From: Rostrohypoxylon terebratum
Taxonomy: Eukaryota; Ascomycota; Sordariomycetes; Xylariales; Hypoxylaceae
NCBI GenBank assembly: GCA_022497145.1
Contig: MU386075.1
Location: forward strand, 1 to 20,996
Length of the DNA: 20,996 bases
Direction: 5' to 3'
In this document: in pieces, positions 9,301 through 17,581 of the stretch
How positions within the stretch are numbered: the stretch's first letter is position 1
Layout: each line of letters starts with the position of its first letter
Notes under the pieces: generated by a model
Database searches by the model: none
The model's input: the letters and a program-made list of their open reading frames with translations, nothing else
Told to the model about the DNA's origin: nothing
Made by a program: the position numbers and the translations under genes

Positions 9301-12300
9301 AAGCATATCGTGCCTAAAGAGCCGCGTATCGGCACGATACCGCATCCCCACGTTCAGGGCAAGCCGGTTACGTCAAAAGATATTCAGTTTGACCCCTGCA
9401 AGTCCCTTGGTCTTTCCTCAGAAGAGCAATGCGTCATGTACTCATCTGTGACTGGACGCCCAATTGGTTGGGAAGAGCTTGGCCCGCAGTATTGGGTCAG
9501 GAACATGGTCTCCCCGGTGCTTTTTGCCGATGCTATGCATCAAATGTTAAGCTCCAAGATCCCCAAGCCGACCCTGTTATTGGAAATAAGCCCACACTCT
9601 ACACTTCAGGGCCCAGTCAAACAAATCCTAGACGCCGAGGAGAAGCTTGGACAACGGCCGACATACTGTTCCATGCTTCGTCGGGGAATCGACGCGGCAG
9701 ATACTGCACTCGACGCAGTTGGCAAGTTATGGGGTCATGGCTGTGACGTTTCTATGCTTTGGGTGGTGATGCGAAACTTACAATTGAAAGGACAACCAAA
9801 GCTCCTTGTCGATCTGCCCAAGTATCCTTGGAACCATGACAATGTTTATTGGTACGAGTCGCATCTATCACGAGCCAATCGCTTCCAAGTCCATGGTAGA
9901 TACGACCTTATCGGACGACCAACAGCGGACTCCATTCCATTCCAGCCTCGGTGGCGCGGATTCCTACGGCAGTCGGAGATTCCCTGGATTCGTGACCATC
10001 AGGTCCAAAAGACAATGATTTATCCTGCTGCTGGTATGGTAACCATGGTCCTTGAAGCTGCCAAACAAATGGCGTCAGACGGCTTTGCGGGCATTGAGAT
10101 TACCGAATTCAAGATCCAAAAGGCTATGATTATCCCTGAGACCTCGCACGGATTAGAATATGCTTTGAACTTCAACAAGCAGTCCGATGGCTTGGAAGGA
10201 TCATTGGCTGCCGACGTCCGTCTTTCAAAGTTGCCGGCAGTTCCATCAACCACGTTTGAATTTTTCATCTACTCGAAGCAGCTTGATGGTCCGTGGGAGG
10301 AGCATGGCGAGGGATGCGTCACGATCTATCGTAGCTCTTCTAGTGACGGCGCAAGGGCCGAGCACCAGGCCCGCAAGGAGAGGCTGTTCCAAGCCGACAA
10401 GCATTATCAGTCGTACATCGACGCCAAGAATAATTGTGACGAGCTGGTTATACCGCGACAGCTTTACGAGACCTTGGATGTCATTGGCATGAATTATGGT
10501 CTCTTATTCCAGAACATTAGCTCTCTTCACAGAAAAGAGAATGTTTGTGTCAGCACCGTTCGCGTTCCGGACACTAGATCGGTTATGCCAGCTAACTTCG
10601 AATACCCTCATATACTTCATCCAGCAACCCTGGATTCGATTTTTCAAACAGCCTTTGCTATTGGAAACGACCCGATGGTTCCCTCATTCATCGGCAGTCT
10701 TTATCTATCGGCTGAGCCTGATATCCTTTCGAAGGCTGGACAAGAACTCGTTGTAAAGACTCGAGCGGATCTTCGCGGCTTACGCGACGCATCTGCGTCG
10801 TTCGTTGTCGCGGACGGGTCTTGGTTAGACAGCGCCAGAGCCCAGAACCCCCCGCTAATTTTAATTAAGGATATGACCTTCACTGTCTTGGCCTCAAACC
10901 TAACGAGCGTGGAAAACGGATTTCTACCAAACCATCACAATCTATGCTCTGAGATTAAGTGGGAAGCGTTAGGTGATGATTCAGAGGATATCCAGGGGCA
11001 AGGTAAACTGTTACAGAGGCTGTGCTCAGCTGAGCAAAAGTATCGAGTTCTTATCCTCGTTCCGGGAGGATTGGAAGTCGGCCTCGACCAGCTCTGCTCA
11101 GGATTCGCTGATGTGTTTGACTGCGAGATCCGAACGTTGAGCGGTATAGAAAGTGGAGAACGATTGCCGGAATTCTGCATATCCCTTCTGGAGGCTGATG
11201 GCGAGCCGCTGATTTGGAATTGGTCTGAGCAGGATTTCCTTGCGTTTCGCAGTGTTGTTAATGCTACGAAGGGCATATTCTGGATCACTCGAGGTTCACA
11301 GCTGGAGGCGAATAACCCTCAATCTTGCCTGATCCAGGCTCTTGGACGTACTGTTCAGTCTGAGTATCCTACCAAGAAATTGATCACGCTTGATGTCTGC
11401 GTGGACACTGATCTCTCTCAGGAGGGGTCTATCAAGATGATAATTGGCCTTTTCGGACGATCCTTCTTTGGAGAGGATACCGGCAGCGCGACAGAAACAG
11501 AGTATGTCGAAAGAGAAGGGAAGGTCATAGTTCCGAGGTTGGTCCTAGTGGAAGAACTCAATTCTCTAATTGAACGTGGCTCTGTAGCGGCCGAGCCTAT
11601 ACTGCAGAGTATACAGGATCCCCATGAGAGGCCACTCAAGTTAGAGATGGGGAAAGTGGGCGATGCGAGCAGCTTACACTGGCGTGACGACCCTGACGCC
11701 AATCTCCCACTCTCTCCGAATGATGTAAAAATAAGGGTGCTGATGACTATGCTCACCGAATTGGACGAAGACATTGTGCAAGGGCGAGCGCAGGATGACT
11801 ATCTGGGGACCGACGCGTACGGTATAATTGAAGACCTTGGCGCAAATGTGAGGACCGACCTCAAGGTGGGTGACCACGTCGTGGGCATTGCCCGTGGAGG
11901 CCTCAGGGATTTCGTGGTATGCAATGAAAATCTAGTCATCGGGGTCCCTGATGAAGTGCGGCTTCGTCAATCACATACGGTCTTCTCCGTCGTCAACCAT
12001 GCGCTCGCGACACTGAAGGCTGGCGACGTTGTTTTGGTACATGCTGGTGCAAGATCGTTCGGCCAGGCAGCGATCCAGGTTGCTCAGAGATTGGGTGCGA
12101 TAATCCTGGCAACCGCAGAGACCAATCGGCAACGTGCCATACTCGAAGATCTCTTTGGACTTCCAGACAAACACATCCTTGACGCGAGAGAAGAGAGCTT
12201 TGTGGATCGGATAATGCAACTAACCAACAACATGGGAGTGAACATGATCTTTGACCCAGCGGCTTCGAGTAGAGATTCCAATATAAGATGCATTGGACAA

Positions 12301-13847
12301 GGTAAGCAACCATAATACGAAGGGGCTAGGATAAGGACTTTTGCTAACCGTTTTCAGATGGCCATGTGTTCGGCTTTGCAAACAAACCCGACCAAAACAT
12401 GACAGCCCGTCAGACAGAAATTATGGGCAAATCATTTAGCTACACCATTATAGATGTGCCATCTTTGATCAAGAATCAGCCAGGGCTTCTTGGGCAGAAT
12501 TTGAAGGAAGTCTATCTACCATTGGCTACTGGCCAATTCAGGATCAAAGGACCACATGAAATCTCTGAATACGACTATTCTAACATCCAGGATGCTTTCA
12601 CGGCCATGGATATGTACAAAGCTGGGGATCAGCTCTGCTGCCGACGACCTACGGCACCGACAAAAATCCGGACTGTCCCACGGGCCCGCTGTCCTACCAG
12701 CGACTATTTGTACGGGAACGCTACCTATGTGCTCTCTGGCGGTTTCGGTGGCCTCGGAGTGGAGATTGCTAAGCTCCTTGCAATCAACGGGGCTAAGCAC
12801 ATCGCGTTTCTATCGCGGTCTGGCGCGAAGAGCGAGTTGGCAGATTCTTGCCTAACCTTTCTCCGTAATAGAGGAGTCGATGCTCGGGATTTCAAGGTAG
12901 ATATATGTGACGAGCAGGCGCTCGAGAAGACCTCATGGGAGATTGGCGCTTCAATGCCGCCTGTCAAGGGATTATTCCAATGCGCAGCTGTCTTACGAGA
13001 CTCCGTATTCGAGAATATGACGTACGATGACTGGCAATTAGCAGTTAGACCCAAGACGCTGGGTTCCTGGAACCTCCACAGAGTGTTAGGCGGCTCCTTG
13101 GACTTCTTCATCTTCTTATCCAGCTCGGCAGGTGTCATCGGAAACCGTGGCCAAGCGAACTACACGGCGGGCAATGCATTCCAAGACACCCTAGCAAGGC
13201 ACATCAATACAAAATACGGAGCTACGACCCATGCGGTATCGATTGATTTGGGTCCAATCCTAGGAGCAGGAATGCTCGCAGAAGATCCACGGATGTTGGA
13301 CATACTTAAAGCTAGCGGGTTCTTTGGAATCAGACTACAGGACTTCAAGACCATAGTCGAGTGTGCTATTGCCGGAAGAACAGGAGATGAATCAAAGATG
13401 CCAGCTCAGATCGTCACAGGCGTCGGAACGGGGGGGCTTATTCGTCAGAACAAACCGGCTGACCCTTATTGGACTCGCACATCGCTGTTCACGCGTCTCA
13501 ACGACGTGGACATGCCGGAGGGTTGGGCGTCTATTTCTGAGAAGAACTCGGACTCTCGGAACGATATGCAGCGAATGCTAGCGCAAGCCCTAGATGCGGA
13601 AGAAGAAGAAGTCATTGTTACCAAAGGGCTTCAGGGAATGCTGTCAAAGAGCATGAACATGGACGCATCCGATGTTGAAGTCTCGAGACCGCCCAGTGCT
13701 TATGGCGTGGACTCGTTAGTCGCTGTCGGAGTGCGTAACTGGGTATCCAGAGAGTGCTCCGTAGATGTGAGCATTTTCGAGGTGCTTAGCGACACTAGCA
13801 TCTCCAAGCTTAGTGCGATGATCGTGGAGAGAAGGGGGGCGCAATAG
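6343..13847 (+). CDS. Highly reducing type I polyketide synthase (KS-AT-DH-psiKR-ER*-KR-ACP)
   Basis: An iterative cytosolic synthase that builds a reduced polyketide chain from malonyl-CoA. Exons: 6343-6543, 6595-6651, 6702-6789, 6843-6908, 6977-7179, 7232-7472, 7525-7718, 7781-7939, 7998-8074, 8199-12301, 12358-13847. All junctions stay in frame and give 2292 residues. KS (about 11-440): C184 in DTGCSASL, H319 in ECHGTGT, H359 in NIGHLEG. AT (about 575-900): GHSSGE with S669, YHSHHM with H783. DH (about 1015-1325): H1029 and D1241; the usual HxxxG glycine is K1033. Residues about 1340-1600 look like a structural pseudo-KR with no methyltransferase motif. ER (about 1604-1890) is degraded (1710-1718 reads HAGARSFGQ). 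KR: GGFGGLG 1924-1930, Y2065, N2069. ACP: S2249 in GVDSL. No thioesterase, reductase or condensation domain follows, so release must be spontaneous or in trans. The start is the ATG 10 codons before the conserved EPIAVVGLGCRFPG motif. Product unknown. Confidence 0.95.
11725..12645 (+). other. Degenerate enoyl-reductase domain within the PKS
   Basis: This part of the PKS (residues about 1604-1890) aligns with the ER region of highly reducing PKSs but has lost signature residues. The nucleotide-binding HAAAGGVGQAA loop reads HAGARSFGQAA. The NSLSGE segment reads DPAASSRDS, and the FVEIGKRD segment reads HVFGFANKPD. The N-terminal GLNFKDV and LGLECSG motifs are replaced (TELDEDIV, LGTDAYG). The reading frame is intact, and the intron 12302-12357 falls inside it. 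By comparison with synthases such as LovB, whose inactive ER is served by a trans ER, I infer little or no cis enoyl reduction. Confidence 0.6.
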
Positions 13848-14097
13848 GAGAAGGGCGTAAAGTCACAATAGGGCCATGTTAGGTGTTGGAGGATTGCTTG
13901 TTTCTTTTCTGATTCTGTGTACATAGCAGAATGAGGCTGGATTGACAACACGGCTTATGATATACCGTGATACTGCGATACCTCACTATGTACCTTGTTT
14001 GAGTTAAAGCTAGGTACAGACTAGATGCCTAATGAGATATTGTATTCCCGAATAACAGACTGGCTAATCGAGGGTTTTGAGGTGGAGTAATTAATTG

Positions 14098-14960
14098 GCT
14101 ACCTACTAGGTACCTAGGTCCTAGGTAGGTATGAGGATGACGACGACGACGGCGGCGACATCGATATTAGGTGATGGCGTAGCTAGTTGTGATAAGCGTG
14201 AGACGTGAGTGCAGTCTGATTTATAGGCAGGTAGTCTTACTGGCTGTATACTAGTACCTAAGGGATGTGTGACGGGACGGGACGGGATGACATGATGACG
14301 GGATGACGTAGGTGGGTAGTTGTACGGTTATTTTTTCCTGTTCTGATCGTCATAGCACGTATTAAATTGATTGGATAAAAGGCAGAGAGTGTTGCCAAGC
14401 CACGTAATCTCTCATGATATAGTGTAGTACAGTAGGGTAGATATCCCGCAGATATCCCATCCACCCCCTTTACCCCCCATACGCCTACTTAGGTACCTAC
14501 CTAGGCAGAAGGACCTCAGAAAAAACGCCTCTTTGTATCAATAGCACTATATTTTCTACCTGCCTACTATTTAGGTATGTATGTAGAGATAGGAGGACCA
14601 ATTATTTAATTATTGGTGAGAATTATTGATATAGCGGGTACAAGCACATATACATATAATATATATATATATATATTATACCTAGGACCTATGTAGCTTG
14701 AATACATGCATGATTATTAATTCCCCTCCAAGTTGCTCAGGTCCCCCTGTTAGTGACATGGTACGACTTCAAGGCTCCTTCTTAGGTACTAGTGCAAGAA
14801 GAACCCTAACTATCTAGGTCCTAGGCACTATTTTACTACTACCTAGTGCGACTATTATTAACGGTATTGTACCAACTAGGTAGGTAGGTAATAATAGGTA
14901 ATAGGCATATACCCAGCAGGCTTAGCAGGCTTAGCAGATCTGGCAGACCTAGGTATGTAA
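14098..14960. repeat. Cluster of CTAGGTA / TACCTAG palindromic words
   Basis: More than ten variants of one word occur in under 900 bp. The perfect 12-bp palindrome CTAGGTACCTAG is at 14106-14117, followed at once by GTCCTAGGTAGGT. Related words are TTAGGTACCTACCTAGG near 14489, CCTAGGACCTA near 14681, CTAGGTCCTAGG near 14813, CTAGGTAGGTAGGTA near 14876 and CCTAGGTATG near 14948. Another copy lies near 20439-20449 beside the right AT-rich border. Function unknown; they could be remnants of transposon ends or a protein-binding word. Confidence 0.6.
14657..14680. repeat. AT dinucleotide microsatellite
   Basis: An uninterrupted run of alternating A and T, about 20 bp, inside the spacer between the PKS and the protease. 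Confidence 0.8.
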
Positions 14961-15134
14961 GAACTTTCACGACCGTCTAAAAACAACATCACCGAATCTG
15001 AGAGGTTGTATGGGTTTGCTTGGGATTTGCTTGGCAGCTGAAGCCGAATCTCTTTCCTTTAACCTCTCGCACTCCTTTTCTTCCTTCCTTCCTCTTCCTT
15101 CTATTATTATTATTATCATTCTCATCCTCTTGTC

Positions 15135-15197
15135 CTTCGTTCTCTTCGTTCTCTTCGTTCTCTTCGTTCTCTTCGTTCTCTTCGTTCCCTTCGTTTC
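15135..15197. repeat. 9-bp minisatellite, unit CTTCGTTCT
   Basis: Five perfect head-to-tail copies of CTTCGTTCT (15135-15179) are followed by two imperfect ones. Because the unit is a multiple of three, it creates low-complexity open frames on both strands (NEE repeats on minus, LFV repeats on plus), which I do not regard as genes. It sits about 450 bp upstream of the protease start, in a pyrimidine-rich tract. Confidence 0.85.
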
Positions 15198-15638
15198 CCC
15201 CTCCTTTTCCCCAAGTCCCCAAGGTCGCCGACGCGGTGAGAAAGACGGTCGGGTACATAGGCAGGGAGTTAGTTGGGTAGCTTTTATCCATTGCTTTCCT
15301 GTCGTTGGTTGGTAGATGGTCTGTTAGATCTCAGCGTACGCGCGCGCAATATGACCGTACCCTTTGCCTTCTCCCTGCATCTGTTCATCTGCAAATTTGT
15401 AACCAATCGATTTTCGAAACAATTACATACGTTCTTTATGTGTATCTAGGGTGACGACAGCACCGCAGACGACAGGGACCTCACCAGGACTAGGTACAAC
15501 CTCTCCAGCACTTTACACATCCACTATACTGTCTGCGCCGAGCTCTAGATAGCACTCTAGTGTCTCGATTCTTGTTGCTCCCTATTTTCTTCGAACCGTT
15601 TTTTTTTATTGCTTTGACAGTTCGTCCTCTCGCCGCCA

Positions 15639-17147
15639 ATGGGAATTTTATCAACTCTCGCGACAGCTTCTGTTGCTGCATCTATCGCCATTGATGTCGC
15701 GATCGCACAAAGGGTCATTCCTGTAGGCTTTAGCAAGCCGACGGGAAGAACTCCCGCGCTGCACAAGCGCGCCGGGACGTATTCGCAAGAGCTGAATAAC
15801 AATCTTACTGGAGGTGGCTACTATGCTCAAGTTACCGTGGGAACACCGCCGCAGACCGTCGACCTGATCGTCGACACCGGGAGCAGCGATGTTTGGATAC
15901 TAGATTCAAATGCCAACCTGTGCCATTCCAAAACGATGCAGTCCTATTATGGGTACTGCCTGTCGACCTACGACCCATCCAACAGCTCAACGTACTCGGT
16001 CGTCTCTCGGAATACCTTTGACATCCGCTATGTCGACGGGTCGGGAGCCGAGGGTGACTACATCAAGGATAACTTTGGTATTGGCGGAGCCGACATCAAG
16101 GCGCTGCAGATGGGTCTCGCCAAGAATTCCACCATCAACTCTGGCCTCTTGGGTATAGGGTTTGCCGCCAACGTCGCCTCAGAAACTCCCTATCCCAACA
16201 TTATGAATCTGTTTCAGGACCAAAATCTGACTGCCACCCAGGCCTACAGCTTATACCTGGACGATTTATATGCCGAGACTGGGACGATACTGTTCGGTGG
16301 TCTTGATACGGAGAAGTTCATCGGCGAGCTCAAGACTGTCGACATCCAACCGGATCGTTATGGCAACTATTCCTCCTTTACTGTCGCCCTCTCCTCTCTG
16401 ACGACAACCGCCGATAATGGCACAGTGACCAATTACACAACCCGATCCGCCGTCCCTGTCATTCTTGATTCGGGCACCACCTTGACCTATATCCCCTCCA
16501 GTATGGCACGCCGCATCTTTGATGCATTCGATGCTGTGGATGATACCTCTGGCACGGGGCTTGTTTTCATAAATTGCGACTACTTGGGAAACAACAAGAA
16601 TCTCACTTTTGATTTCCAGTTCGGCGGCAAAAACGGTCCTGTTGTCCACGTACCGATCGACGAGATGGTCCTGAATAACGTGCAAGGGTACGTGGAGCTT
16701 GGCTTGAATGTCCCTTCTCTGCCATTCGACAATGTTTGTAGTTTCGGCCTGCAGCCAAGTTCCGACTACTACCTTCTGGGTGACACGTTCCTCCGTTCGG
16801 CGTATGTGGTTTACGACCTCACCAACAAGCAGATCGGCTTAGCCCAAGCCAACCTGAATAGCACTAAGAGCAACATCATAGAGATCACTCAAGAGTCCGG
16901 AATCCCAGACGCTACCGGCGTCGCTTCTCAGGTTACTGCCGAGCAGACCGCTACCGGGCTTCCCGGTACCGGTAACGTTAATGGCGGACAGTCCACTGCT
17001 ACTGCGAGCTCCTCAGGCTCGTCGCCTAGTCAGAGTGGCGGAAGTGCCGGTGTAAGGGCTGTGCCTGCTCCTAGCCGAGAGACACTAGCTATCGCTGCCA
17101 TGACGGCTCTGTGCGGGTTGATGGGCGTTGGGTTGGTTGTGTTGTAG
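15639..17147 (+). CDS. Secreted, probably GPI-anchored aspartyl protease (yapsin/OpsB type, pepsin family A1)
   Basis: An intronless gene of 502 residues encoding an endopeptidase expected at the plasma membrane or cell wall, where yapsins process surface and secreted proteins. A hydrophobic signal peptide covers about residues 1-23. A Lys-Arg pair at 43-44 looks like the Kex2-type end of the propeptide. The catalytic motifs are VDTGSSDVW (D79) and ILDSGTTLTY (D277). Y131 fits the flap tyrosine, and C95/C107 and C313/C367 fit two disulfides. Several N-x-S/T sites are present. After the catalytic domain (about 60-405) comes a Ser/Thr/Gly-rich linker (about 425-472) and a hydrophobic tail (about 481-502) ending the protein, which is the layout of a GPI signal. 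The start ATG directly precedes the signal peptide. The gene converges with the RNA-binding gene 434 bp downstream. There is no sign of involvement with the PKS. The substrate is unknown. Confidence 0.92.
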   Translation: MGILSTLATASVAASIAIDVAIAQRVIPVGFSKPTGRTPALHKRAGTYSQELNNNLTGGGYYAQVTVGTPPQTVDLIVDTGSSDVWILDSNANLCHSKTMQSYYGYCLSTYDPSNSSTYSVVSRNTFDIRYVDGSGAEGDYIKDNFGIGGADIKALQMGLAKNSTINSGLLGIGFAANVASETPYPNIMNLFQDQNLTATQAYSLYLDDLYAETGTILFGGLDTEKFIGELKTVDIQPDRYGNYSSFTVALSSLTTTADNGTVTNYTTRSAVPVILDSGTTLTYIPSSMARRIFDAFDAVDDTSGTGLVFINCDYLGNNKNLTFDFQFGGKNGPVVHVPIDEMVLNNVQGYVELGLNVPSLPFDNVCSFGLQPSSDYYLLGDTFLRSAYVVYDLTNKQIGLAQANLNSTKSNIIEITQESGIPDATGVASQVTAEQTATGLPGTGNVNGGQSTATASSSGSSPSQSGGSAGVRAVPAPSRETLAIAAMTALCGLMGVGLVVL

Positions 17148-17581
17148 ACGTAGATGCTTCGCAGGACATCGATCTTTAGGCGGGAAGCTCTCATGGCATT
17201 TGTGCAGAGTGGCACTAGATTTGCCTTCGCGCGGTCTAAAGGGCTACGGCATCATGAATGCTAGGCTAAGTTTGAGACGAGGGATCGGCCAAGGCGTATA
17301 ACGAGATTTTGCGTTGGCGTGGACTCGAAGGTGGCTATTGAATTGAATCTCCGAATCTGGTGAGGATACCCTAAAACGCACGGTGGTGTACACGGATTCT
17401 TTTAGCATTTCAATACTGAGTGCGTTCTTCGTTCTTCATAGACGAACGCATGGTACGTAGACAATCATAAACCATTGTACCTCGTGTAATTCCTCCTCGG
17501 CTATACAGCGTTAATCATAATAATTTACACGTTTAGGAGAGAACCCAGGTAGCTTCTGTAAATACACCAAGCAGTGATAGT
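17148..17581. other. Convergent intergenic region (shared 3' flanks)
   Basis: 434 bp between the stop of the protease (+) and the stop of the RNA-binding gene (-). It should hold both 3' ends. I see no clear terminator, RNA gene or repeat. Confidence 0.6.

Larger units (their letters stand above)
13848..15638. other. 1.8-kb gene-free spacer between PKS and protease, rich in short repeats
   Basis: No protein-like frame is seen. The spacer holds the PKS 3' flank, a dense set of CTAGGTA-type words (about 14098-14960), an AT dinucleotide run, short GACGG and GAC repeats (14135-14160, 14271-14310), a 9-bp minisatellite (15135-15197), and presumably the protease promoter. No tailoring enzyme of a biosynthetic cluster is found here. 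Confidence 0.7.

Noticed and set aside
9956..13847. C-methyltransferase domain in the PKS
   Set aside because: The region between DH and ER (residues about 1340-1600) has no SAM-binding glycine motif and is only long enough for a structural pseudo-KR.
14989..15315. Open frames on both strands with NEE (minus) or LFV (plus) repeats
   Set aside because: They are created by a 9-bp minisatellite and a pyrimidine tract; there is no domain, no convincing start context and no sequence complexity outside the repeat.
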